From NCBI GenBank assembly GCA_025846845.1, contig JAOYTL010000003.1:62001-126000 (forward strand): a DNA stretch of 64,000 nucleotides. The letters run 5' to 3'. Made by a program: the position numbers and the translations under genes. This document shows, in pieces, positions 16,334-23,770 of the stretch. Each line of letters opens with the position of its first letter. The stretch's first letter is position 1. The stretch comes from Alloboseaceae bacterium BT-24-1 (lineage in GTDB: Bacteria; Pseudomonadota; Alphaproteobacteria; Rhizobiales; Beijerinckiaceae). The notes beneath the pieces were generated by a model. The model ran no database searches. It was not told the DNA's origin and worked only from the letters and a program-made list of their open reading frames with translations.

Positions 16334-16770
16334 AGCGCCTTCATGAAGTGATGGAAGGTCTGGCCGGCGACCGGATAGTCGTCCATGCGGCCGCATTCGC
16401 GATAGCCCATGCGGGGATAGAAGTCCGGTGCCTGGATGCTCATCGTGCCGAGATAGACACCGCGTGCGCCGAAATCGCGCGCCGCCTGTTCGGCCATCGC
16501 CAGCAGTGCCTCGCCGTGGCCGGCGCCGCGATGGCCCTCGTCGATCCAGAACAGATCGACATAGAGCCACTGCCATTTGAGCTCGCCGACAAGGCCGCCG
16601 ACCATGGTGCCAGCCTCGTCGCGCAGGCTCAGCGCCAAAGGCTGCGCATTGCGCGGCCCGACCCTGGCCTCGTTATGGGCGGAGAGACCACGCACAACGA
16701 CCTCGCGCGTTGCGGCGAAATCCGCCTCGCGCTGGATCGTGGCTCGCTTGCTCTCAGCGGCGATGCTCAC
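16330..16770 (-). CDS. GNAT-family N-acetyltransferase
   Basis: A 146-residue acetyltransferase. The acetyl-CoA binding motif A is visible as LYVDLFWIDEGHRGAGHGEAL (about 68-88), with the R/Q-x-x-G-x-G/A signature reading HRGAGHG, followed by the helix LLAMAEQAARDFGARGVYLGT and the C-terminal FYPRMGYRECG segment. Substrate unknown. It ends at an ATGA overlap with cobT, 11 bases follow the GFA gene stop upstream, and it therefore lies inside the CobS-CobT gene run. This placement is conserved enough in alphaproteobacteria to be suggestive but does not define its role. Confidence 0.88.
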   Translation of the reverse strand: MSIAAESKRATIQREADFAATREVVVRGLSAHNEARVGPRNAQPLALSLRDEAGTMVGGLVGELKWQWLYVDLFWIDEGHRGAGHGEALLAMAEQAARDFGARGVYLGTMSIQAPDFYPRMGYRECGRMDDYPVAGQTFHHFMKAL

Positions 16771-16781
16771 CGCGTGCTCCT

Positions 16782-17132
16782 TCAGCGCGCCCGACCGTCA
16801 TACTGGATCGACACCAGCTCGGTCGGCTCGACGCCGGCAAGGCAACGCACATTGATCGCGATGGTCGGCGTGCCGTCCGGCGCATTGGCGCGGGCGAAGG
16901 ATTCGAGGCCGCAGGCCTCGCAGAACAGATGCTGGATCTTCTGCGAGTTGAAGCGGTACTCGGTCAGCGCATCCTCGCCCCTGGTCAGGGTGAAGTTCGT
17001 CGCCGGGCTGAAGGCCAGTACCGAGCCGCGGCGCTGGCAATAGGAGCAGTTGCAGGTGATCGTCTTGGCAAGGTCGGCCTCGACCTCATAGGCGACCCGT
17101 CCGCAGTGACAGCTTCCTTCGTACCGGGCCAT
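16782..17132 (-). CDS. GFA-family (glutathione-dependent formaldehyde-activating enzyme-like) zinc protein
   Basis: A 116-residue protein of the GFA/CENP-V fold. Zinc-binding cysteines are present in the usual pattern: C8-H-C10 in EGSCHCGRVAYEVE, C-N-C-S-Y-C in the next strand pair, and F-C-E-A-C-G near residue 72. The start at MARYEG is supported by AGGAGG on the minus strand 6-11 bases upstream. The family was named for a possible S-hydroxymethylglutathione synthase, but most members have no proven activity. Located between cobS and the GNAT gene on the same strand. Confidence 0.88.
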   Translation of the reverse strand: MARYEGSCHCGRVAYEVEADLAKTITCNCSYCQRRGSVLAFSPATNFTLTRGEDALTEYRFNSQKIQHLFCEACGLESFARANAPDGTPTIAINVRCLAGVEPTELVSIQYDGRAR

Positions 17133-17155
17133 GCTCGGCCTCCTGCTCGTTGAGC

Positions 17156-17194
17156 GCGTTCCGATCGCAAAAGTGGTTCCCACTTTTGCGGAAC
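17156..17194. repeat. Palindromic repeat in the cobS-GFA gap
   Basis: Perfect arms CGCAAAAGTGG (17166-17176) and CCACTTTTGCG (17180-17190) with a TTC loop, bordered by GTTCCG / CGGAAC. The core resembles the repeat at 39371-39415, so this is probably a dispersed intergenic element. On the transcript between cobS and the GFA gene it would form a strong hairpin. Confidence 0.7.
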
Positions 17195-17199
17195 GTGCT

Positions 17200-18189
17200 T
17201 CAGCTCAGAACGACGTTGACCGCGCTCTCCGGCAGCTCCTTGCCAAAGGAGCGCTGGAAGAACTCCGCCACCAGCGCGCGCTCCATCTCGTCGCACTTGT
17301 TGAGGAAGGTGACGCGGAAGGCGAAGCCGATATCGCCGAAGATCGCCGCGTTCTCCGCCCAGGTGATCACGGTACGCGGGCTCATCACGGTCGAGAGATC
17401 GCCGTTCATGAAGGCGTTGCGGGTCAGGTCGGCGACGCGGACCATCTTGTTGACGATGTCCTTGCCTTCCGGCGAGGTCTGATAGTGCTTCGACTTGGCG
17501 AGTACGATCGCGACCTCGTTGTCGTGAGGCAGGTAGTTCAGCGTGGTGACGATCGACCAGCGGTCCATCTGGCCCTGGTTGATCTGCTGGGTGCCATGAT
17601 AGAGGCCCGAGGTGTCGCCGAGGCCGACCGTGTTGGCGGTGGCGAACAGGCGGAAGGCGGGGTGCGGGCGGATGACGCGCTTCTGGTCGAGCAGCGTCAG
17701 CTTGCCGGATTGCTCGAGCACGCGCTGGATCACGAACATCACGTCCGGGCGGCCGGCATCGTACTCGTCGAAGACCAGCGCGATGTTGTTCTGCAGCGCC
17801 CAGGGCAGGATGCCGTCCTGGAACTCGGTGATCTGCTTGCCTTCCTTCAGCACGATCGCGTCCTTGCCGACGAGGTCGAGGCGCGAGACATGGCTGTCGA
17901 GGTTGACGCGGACGCAGGGCCAGTTCAGCCGGGCCGCGACCTGCTCGATATGGGTCGACTTGCCGGTGCCGTGATAGCCCGAGATCATCACGCGGCGGTT
18001 ATGGGCGAAGCCGGCGAGGATCGCGATCGTGGTGTCGCGGTCGAAACGGTAATCCGCGTCGAAGTCGGGGACATGCGCCTCGGGCTTGGAATAGGCCGGC
18101 ACCTCCAGATCGCTGTCGATCCCGAAGACCTGACGCACGGACAACTTCATGTCCGGCATTCCGGGGGCGGAGGCAGTCGTCGTTGTCAT
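17200..18189 (-). CDS. cobS: Aerobic cobaltochelatase subunit CobS (AAA+ ATPase)
   Basis: A 329-residue AAA+ ATPase that powers cobalt insertion by CobNST. Walker A is GYHGTGKST (71-79); Walker B is IALVFDEYD near residue 137; the sensor-1 ATAN motif follows in FRLFATANTVGLGD. Length and sequence match CobS of Rhodobacter and rhizobia closely. Start: ATG at 18189 with GGAGAAGA upstream; the frame is open further but lacks conservation. The cobS ring associates with CobT, encoded downstream at 14438-16333. No cobalamin riboswitch box was found in the 157 bases upstream. High confidence. Confidence 0.95.
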   Translation of the reverse strand: MTTTTASAPGMPDMKLSVRQVFGIDSDLEVPAYSKPEAHVPDFDADYRFDRDTTIAILAGFAHNRRVMISGYHGTGKSTHIEQVAARLNWPCVRVNLDSHVSRLDLVGKDAIVLKEGKQITEFQDGILPWALQNNIALVFDEYDAGRPDVMFVIQRVLEQSGKLTLLDQKRVIRPHPAFRLFATANTVGLGDTSGLYHGTQQINQGQMDRWSIVTTLNYLPHDNEVAIVLAKSKHYQTSPEGKDIVNKMVRVADLTRNAFMNGDLSTVMSPRTVITWAENAAIFGDIGFAFRVTFLNKCDEMERALVAEFFQRSFGKELPESAVNVVLS

Positions 18190-18346
18190 CGTTCTTCTCC
18201 GGGCGCAGGACAGGGGCCGGCAGAAGATCCGGTGTCCTGGAGCCGACCGAAAGGGAGGCGTGTGGAACTTCCTTAGATCGAAAGCGGCGGAGCGGCAATT
18301 CGCAAGAGGCATGCCGACCCTTCGCCGGCATGCATTCGCGCACGGC

Positions 18347-19489
18347 TCAGGAGCGGTTCGCGAGCAGTCGCGCGACGGCTGCGACGGTGCCCGCCGCCCC
18401 GTTCAGGTCGACCTTCGCGGCGGGCGGGACGCCTCGCGCCAGCGCGGCCTCGATCGCAGCGGCCAGAGCTTGCGGCCCCTCGACGAGCTTCACGACGCGC
18501 GCCAGACCGGTGCCTTCCAGCGCGGCGGCGCGCAGGGCCTGCTCTGTCTCGTTGCCGGCATCGAAGGGGGCGAGGAGAGCGGGCCGCCCTGCCTGCAGCA
18601 GGTCGAGCGCGGTGTTGTAGCCGGCCTGACTGATCGACAGCGCGCAGCCAGCGAGCAGAGCCGGGAAATCCCTCCGCGCCCATTCGACGACTGCGTTGTC
18701 CGGAGCCGATTGTCGCAGGGCGGCGAAGTCGACCTCGGAGACGCCGCGGCCGATCAGGAGATGGAAGGACCGTTGCGGCAACAGACGCGCTGCCACGAGC
18801 GTGGCCTCGAACAACGGCAAGGCTGCCGCCGAGCCGCCGCCGGAGACGAGGATTGTTCCCAGTGGACCTGCTGCCACCACCTCCGGCAAGGCGAGCGGCT
18901 CCGCGAGATAGCCCGTATAGATCAGCTTGCCCGCAACCTCCGGCGTCACCGGCCAGGAGACTTCGAGCGGCAGGACGTGCGGGTCGCCATGCACGAGCAC
19001 CGCATCGAACAGCGTCGAAACCCGCCCGGCCGCCTCGGCGAGCCGCTCCGACCGTTGCGGTGCGACCAGCACGTCGCGGATAGAAGACAGCACGAGCGCG
19101 GGCGGATTGGTCGCCTTCGCCGCCTCGATCAGCGCCTGGAACTCGCCCGCGAGCTGGCGCCGGCCGAAGGGAAAGTGCTCGGTGACGACGATATCGGGCG
19201 ATAACTCCTGCGCCAGAGCTGCAAGTTGCTCGCGGCGCGCAGCAAGTCGCTCCGGCGCGGCGGCGTAGCCGTTCTCGTCGAGCAGGTTGCGGAAATCGGT
19301 TCCTTCGACGCGCACCGGCGGCAGCTGCACGAAGCGATAGCCAACCACGGCCTTGCCATCGGGCATGCCGCCGCTGGCGAGCGTGACCTCATGCCCCGCC
19401 CCGGTCAGCGCCCGCGCCAGCTGCCGCGCTCGCACCAGATGGCCGACACCGAGCAGATGCGTGACCGCGATCAGGATGCGGGCGCTCAT
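18347..19489 (-). CDS. Glycosyltransferase, MurG/GT28-like
   Basis: A 380-residue GT-B-fold glycosyltransferase. The N-terminal domain starts ARILIAVTHLLGVGHLVRARQLARAL, the glycine-rich loop and following helix of GT28-type enzymes; the C-terminal domain has LGTILVSGGGSAAALPL and LLAGCALSISQAGYNTALDLLQAGRPALLAPF, the nucleotide-sugar site. No signal peptide or membrane segment, so it works at the inner face of the membrane. It begins in the ATGA stop/start overlap with the glycosyltransferase gene upstream. It resembles the protein at 34851-36131. Donor and acceptor are unknown. Confidence 0.85.
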   Translation of the reverse strand: MSARILIAVTHLLGVGHLVRARQLARALTGAGHEVTLASGGMPDGKAVVGYRFVQLPPVRVEGTDFRNLLDENGYAAAPERLAARREQLAALAQELSPDIVVTEHFPFGRRQLAGEFQALIEAAKATNPPALVLSSIRDVLVAPQRSERLAEAAGRVSTLFDAVLVHGDPHVLPLEVSWPVTPEVAGKLIYTGYLAEPLALPEVVAAGPLGTILVSGGGSAAALPLFEATLVAARLLPQRSFHLLIGRGVSEVDFAALRQSAPDNAVVEWARRDFPALLAGCALSISQAGYNTALDLLQAGRPALLAPFDAGNETEQALRAAALEGTGLARVVKLVEGPQALAAAIEAALARGVPPAAKVDLNGAAGTVAAVARLLANRS

Positions 19490-20757
19490 GGCGCGCCGCC
19501 GTCCTTGCCCGCGACGGCCGCCAGCAATGCCCGGTGGACCCGCTCCAGACCGGCCTGCGCCGAGAACTCGGTCCCGAGCCGGGCGAAAGCCGCCGCGCCC
19601 AGCTTCGCGCGCCATTGCGGATCGCGGCTTAAGCCGTCCAGCGCCTTGGCCAAGGCCGAGACATCGCCCGGCCGCAGCAGCACTCCCTCGCGCCCATGAT
19701 GCACGAACTCCGGAATGCCGGCGAAGTCGGTCGCGACGATCGGCAGGGCCTGACTCGCCGCCTCCATCACCACGTTCGGCAAGCCGTCGCGGTCGCCGTT
19801 CTCCGCCTGCTTCGACGGCAGCACGAAAAGATCGGCCTCGCGTAGCGCGGCGATCACCGCGTCCTGCGCCTGCGCGCCGCGCCATTCGATTCGTGACGCG
19901 ATGCCGAGCGTCTCGGCCTGGGCCTTCAGTGCCGCAAGCATCTCGCCACCGCCGATATGGACGAGCCGCCAGTGCAGATCCGCCGGCAGGATCGCCAGCG
20001 CCGCGAGCAGATCGTCAAAACCCTTTTTCGCCACCGCCCGCCCGATCGTGATGAAGCACAGCGGGTCGGCCGGATCGGAACCATCGCGCGGCGCGCGTGC
20101 CTCCGGCGGCGCCGGAAACCGCGCCAGGTCGAGCCCGTGATAGAGCAGCGCGACCTTGCCGGGCCGATCAGCAAGGCGCACGAGCTCGGCATGGCCGTCG
20201 CGGGTACAGGTCACGCCCCAGCGCGCATCGGCGATCTTCTCGCGCTTCTCCCAGTCGGGCGTCGTCCAGATGTCCTTGGCATGGGCGGAGAACGACCAGG
20301 AGAGGCCCCGGCTCAGTGCCGCATAGCGGATCACCGAGGCCGGCGTGTGCAGGTAATGGACATGGAGATGGCGGGTTCCCGCCGGCAGCTCACGAGCCAT
20401 CACGCAGGCCTGGCCGAAGCGACGCAGCCGATTGCGCGTCCGGTCGCGGACGAGATCGCGCAGGAAGACGCCGAGCAGGCGGGCAATACTCGGCCGCGCA
20501 AAAGCGCGGGCGATACCGCGCAGCACGCGCGGCCAGTCATCATGCAGATACTCCGGCAGATAATGCAGCGGCGCCATGATCTCGCGGTGCATCAGGTGCC
20601 GCGCGCCGTCCGTCGGGTGGCGCAGCGACCAGATCGCGAAGGAGAGGCCGAGCCGCTGCAGGCCGAGCAGTTCCTGCGCAATGAAGGTCTCCGACAGGCG
20701 CGGATAGCCCTTCATCGCGATCGCGACCGCCGGGCCGGCGGGTTTCTCGCTGCTCAT
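19486..20757 (-). CDS. Glycosyltransferase family 4 protein
   Basis: A 423-residue GT-B enzyme of family 4. The N-terminal domain begins with YPRLSETFIAQELLGL, the motif of colanic-acid and exopolysaccharide transferases such as WcaL, and includes HVHYLHTPASVIRYAA and SFSAHAKDIW. The C-terminal domain has FITIGRAVAKKGFDDLLAAL, RIEWRGAQ and the E-x7-E donor motif in ENGDRDGLPNVVMEAAS. Start at MSSEKPAG overlaps the methyltransferase stop (ATGA), and its own stop overlaps the next start. The three genes form one translation-coupled operon, probably for a cell-surface glycan. Confidence 0.9.
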   Translation of the reverse strand: MSSEKPAGPAVAIAMKGYPRLSETFIAQELLGLQRLGLSFAIWSLRHPTDGARHLMHREIMAPLHYLPEYLHDDWPRVLRGIARAFARPSIARLLGVFLRDLVRDRTRNRLRRFGQACVMARELPAGTRHLHVHYLHTPASVIRYAALSRGLSWSFSAHAKDIWTTPDWEKREKIADARWGVTCTRDGHAELVRLADRPGKVALLYHGLDLARFPAPPEARAPRDGSDPADPLCFITIGRAVAKKGFDDLLAALAILPADLHWRLVHIGGGEMLAALKAQAETLGIASRIEWRGAQAQDAVIAALREADLFVLPSKQAENGDRDGLPNVVMEAASQALPIVATDFAGIPEFVHHGREGVLLRPGDVSALAKALDGLSRDPQWRAKLGAAAFARLGTEFSAQAGLERVHRALLAAVAGKDGGAP

Positions 20758-21419
20758 CTGCGGCCGATCAGCATGAAGCGGGTGTAGTTCCTGGTCGGCA
20801 GCGCGCCAGCGAACCATACCTCCGAAAGCCCGGCCTGCGCCTTGAAGGCGTCGAGTGAGGGCACGCAGCTGCGGTGATCGGGCTCGCGGACATAGTCGTT
20901 GGATTGCAGCAGCAGCGGCAGCCCGGCGGGAAGGCTGGCGATCCAGCCCGGCACGTCGTCGAGATGCTCGCAGCTGGTGTTGATCACCAATCCCGGCCTT
21001 CCGCCTTCGGCCCGTTCGAAGTCGAGGCTCATCATATCGGCGGTCAGCGCCCGGAAACGGCTGGAGGCGACATGGCGGTGATTGAGCGTCTCGGCCACCG
21101 CCGCGCAATCCGGGTCGATGTCGAGGCTGACCAGCTGCGAAATCGCTAGCCGGTCATCGGCCAGCAGCATGGCGCCGAGCACGCCGTGCCAGGCACCGAG
21201 CACCCAGACCGGCCCGTCCGGCTTCGGCAGGACTTCGGCAAGCGTCTCGACCAGCCAGCGCTTCGAGGCGATCTGCTTCGGATTGAAGGCGATCGAGATA
21301 TCGGCGCGCACGCCCTTACCGACCAGTCTGGCGAGATCGGCGACGATCGCATCGCCGGACAGCACCGCGACGCCGCGCAGGATGTCGTGCAGCGCCTCGC
21401 GGGAAATCTCGTCGGTCAT
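20754..21419 (-). CDS. Class I SAM-dependent methyltransferase-like protein
   Basis: A 221-residue protein with a Rossmann methyltransferase core: motif I appears as VWVLGAWHGVLGAML (less glycine-rich than usual), the acidic strand-2 end as LVSLDIDPDCAAVAE, and motif IV as GLVINTSCEHLDDVPGW. The ADISIAFNPKQIASKRWLVETL segment precedes it. It opens the operon with the two glycosyltransferases, whose coding regions follow by ATGA overlaps, so it may methylate a glycan or its precursor. Substrate not known. Confidence 0.75.
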   Translation of the reverse strand: MTDEISREALHDILRGVAVLSGDAIVADLARLVGKGVRADISIAFNPKQIASKRWLVETLAEVLPKPDGPVWVLGAWHGVLGAMLLADDRLAISQLVSLDIDPDCAAVAETLNHRHVASSRFRALTADMMSLDFERAEGGRPGLVINTSCEHLDDVPGWIASLPAGLPLLLQSNDYVREPDHRSCVPSLDAFKAQAGLSEVWFAGALPTRNYTRFMLIGRR

Positions 21420-21504
21420 CGAAACTCGGGGCTATGCGGCAGATTGTGAAGCGGCCGGACCATAGGCAGGAGCCCTGGCAATTGCCAGCGCCGGCTCGCG
21501 CCGC

Positions 21505-23304
21505 CTAGCTGGAAGTGCTCCCATCTGTGGCTGTCGGAGTCTTCTCTTTCGCCACTGGGAGCGCGCCTTCAGCCTTTTGCGGCGTGGCCTTGGCGTCCTG
21601 ACCCCCGTCCGGTTTGGCCTCGCCGGCCGGCGTGCTGCCGAAGCCGTAGACCTGCATCGGCTTGTCGCGCCCCTTGACCGCGATCTTGTGCGGGATCGTG
21701 TCGCGATAGCTGCGTCCCGTTGCGCTCACCGTCTCGGCGGAAACGACGATGTCGGACAAAAGGCGCCGGGTCGCCGCCTCGAGCTGGCTGGCGATCATCA
21801 CCGTCTCGCCGACCGTGATCTCGCGCCGCCCCATGCTTTCGTTCTCGACCGCTCCGACGATCGTCTGGCCGCCATGGATGCCGATGCCGATGCGCAGTGG
21901 CAATGGCAGGGCATTGGCATATTCGCGGTTGAGCGCCTCGACCGCTCGGACCATGTCCCCGGCCGCAGCGATCGCCGCTGCGCCCGCGCGCGCCGGCGTT
22001 GCCTCCAGCCCGAACACCGCCATCAAACCGTCGCCATAGATCGCCTCGATCCGCCCGCCATGCGCCGCAATCGCCTGGGACATCTCGTCATAGAAGCGAT
22101 TGAGCAGGCTCATCAGCTCATGGGGCAATTGCCGCTCGGAGAGCGCGGTGAAGGCCCTGAGATCCGCGACCATCACCGTCAGCCCCTTCTTGCCGATACG
22201 GTCATCGGAATCGAGGGCACCGGTGGGGCCGGCACCGCGCTGCTTGGCGGCGAGCAGTATCTGGACCTGGAGGTCGCGCTTCGGCCGGATCTGGCAGGCC
22301 AGTCGGACATGATCGCCGGCCGAGATCCGGCGCAGGAGCCGCGCTTCGTTCGGGCCGGGCGGCGGCAGGTCGTCGGCACCGTCGAGCACCAGCACGCGGC
22401 AGGTGGCACAGCGCGCCCGTCCCCCGCAGAGCGCCGCATGCGGAATGCCGAAGCGACGGAAGATCTCGAGCAGGGTCGGACCGGGGACGACGCGGCGCAC
22501 GCCGTGCCCGACGAAACGCACCGCGATCGCGCCGAGCGCCCGCGCCCTGAGTTCGCGCAAGACGACAAAGCCGGCGAAACCGCCGATCAGGCCGAAGAAG
22601 GCGCGCTTCGCCCACGTTACGTTCAGATTGAACATGTCGACCTGGCGGGCCGTATAGAGCTCCGGCGGCAGCGCCATCATCTGCGCCTCCCGTCCAGCCA
22701 CCGAGAAGCCGATGATGGCCAGCAACGGCACCAGGATCGCCACCAGCAGGAACGGATCGCGCCAGCGCACATAGGCGTCACGCGCCCGGAAGGTGAAATG
22801 CAGGCCGATCACACCATGCGTCCAGACCAGCAGCAGCAGCAGGCTCTGTGACAGAGCAAGACCAGGCCAGAGTCGGCGCAGGACGGCATGGTAGCTCTCG
22901 TCCTGGCCGAACAATGAGCCCTGCACCCGGGTGCCGACGATATGGTCGATCAGGAAGATCGGGATCGCGACGCCGAGCACGATCTGGATCACCTCGCGCG
23001 CCGGCATGCGGAAGGTGCGCCGCTGTGCCACCCGCAGCAAGGCGAAGACGGGATGGACGACGAGTGCTCCGTAAAGCAGAACCGTGCCGATCCAGCTGTG
23101 CCAGAACCAGTAGCGCCAGTCCTGCACCGCCTCCATCGTCGCGACGCCGAAAATGCCGAGCGCATGATTGAGGAAATGCGTGGTCGCAAAGACCATCAGG
23201 ATGCAGCCGGAGGCGAAGCGCACGTCGCGGCTCAAGGACGACATCTGGTCGAAGCCAGATGCGACGGGCCTGCCCCCGGCTGGCGTGCTCGGAACCGCTG
23301 TCAT
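21505..23304 (-). CDS. Membrane adenylate/guanylate cyclase-like protein with 2Fe-2S ferredoxin domain
   Basis: A 599-residue three-part protein. Residues 30-250 contain about six membrane segments with histidines placed as in b-type haem membrane anchors (His43, His47, His69, His84, His121, His163, His169). Residues 262-350 are a ferredoxin domain with C293-x5-C299-x2-C302-x34-C337, the adrenodoxin spacing. Residues 370-555 are a class III cyclase domain: metal aspartates Asp381 (MVADLRAF) and Asp425 (YGDGLMAVFG) are kept, but the transition-state Asn and Arg are Met503 and Gln507, and the purine-selecting Lys is Ala421. The tail is low complexity. It lies 16 bases after the cNMP-binding gene. 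A redox-sensing role fits the domains; cyclase activity is doubtful. Confidence 0.85.
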   Translation of the reverse strand: MTAVPSTPAGGRPVASGFDQMSSLSRDVRFASGCILMVFATTHFLNHALGIFGVATMEAVQDWRYWFWHSWIGTVLLYGALVVHPVFALLRVAQRRTFRMPAREVIQIVLGVAIPIFLIDHIVGTRVQGSLFGQDESYHAVLRRLWPGLALSQSLLLLLVWTHGVIGLHFTFRARDAYVRWRDPFLLVAILVPLLAIIGFSVAGREAQMMALPPELYTARQVDMFNLNVTWAKRAFFGLIGGFAGFVVLRELRARALGAIAVRFVGHGVRRVVPGPTLLEIFRRFGIPHAALCGGRARCATCRVLVLDGADDLPPPGPNEARLLRRISAGDHVRLACQIRPKRDLQVQILLAAKQRGAGPTGALDSDDRIGKKGLTVMVADLRAFTALSERQLPHELMSLLNRFYDEMSQAIAAHGGRIEAIYGDGLMAVFGLEATPARAGAAAIAAAGDMVRAVEALNREYANALPLPLRIGIGIHGGQTIVGAVENESMGRREITVGETVMIASQLEAATRRLLSDIVVSAETVSATGRSYRDTIPHKIAVKGRDKPMQVYGFGSTPAGEAKPDGGQDAKATPQKAEGALPVAKEKTPTATDGSTSS

Positions 23305-23320
23305 CGGCGCACCCGGCGCT

Positions 23321-23770
23321 TCAATGTGTCTTCTCACCGTGCAGGACGGAATCCGCCAGCCGATAGAGCCGCCCGGCCAGATCGCGCGACAGGGCGACGG
23401 AGAATTCCGGAATGTTGTCGAGCAGCTCGAAGAACAGCGCCCGCGGCAGCCGCAGCGCGACGACGTCGGTCTTGGCGGCGGACCGCGCGGCATTGGTCTG
23501 GTTGCAGAGCAATGGCACGTCGCCGATGATGCTGCCGGTCGCGAGCCGGAAGCTCTTCTGCCGGCCGTCGGAGAAGTCGTGCGAGAGCTCGACCTCCCCT
23601 TCCAGGATGCAGTAGACCTCTTCGGGCTTCGCGCCTTCTTCGGTGATCACCGTTCCAGCCGGAAAATAGAGCCGCTCTCCCATCAGGGCGAGCAGCTTCA
23701 GCCGCGGCCCCGGCAAGCCGCGGAACAGGGGGATCGATTTCAGGCAGCCGATATCGCTCTCGAGTGTCAT
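23321..23770 (-). CDS. Stand-alone cyclic nucleotide-binding domain protein
   Basis: A 149-residue protein consisting of one cNMP-binding (Crp/Fnr-type) beta-roll: FPAGTVITEEGAKPEEVYCILEGEVEL, then ATGSIIGDVPLLCNQTNAARSAAKTDVVALRL, which is the phosphate-binding-cassette region. The canonical Arg and Glu of the cassette (RAA-type) are loosely kept as NAARSA. A C-terminal helix follows but there is no helix-turn-helix, so it cannot be a transcription factor on its own. Its start overlaps the ABC gene stop in ATGA, and the cyclase-like gene follows after 16 bases. It probably links the two proteins or couples nucleotide level to the ABC protein. Confidence 0.88.
   Translation of the reverse strand: MTLESDIGCLKSIPLFRGLPGPRLKLLALMGERLYFPAGTVITEEGAKPEEVYCILEGEVELSHDFSDGRQKSFRLATGSIIGDVPLLCNQTNAARSAAKTDVVALRLPRALFFELLDNIPEFSVALSRDLAGRLYRLADSVLHGEKTH

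Noticed and set aside
17156..17194. Possible rho-independent terminator after cobS.
   Set aside because: The stem is strong but has no T-tract and matches another intergenic repeat, so I listed it as a repeat.
18190..18346. Looked for a cobalamin riboswitch upstream of cobS.
   Set aside because: No B12-box-like sequence or suitable multi-stem structure could be seen in the 157 bases.
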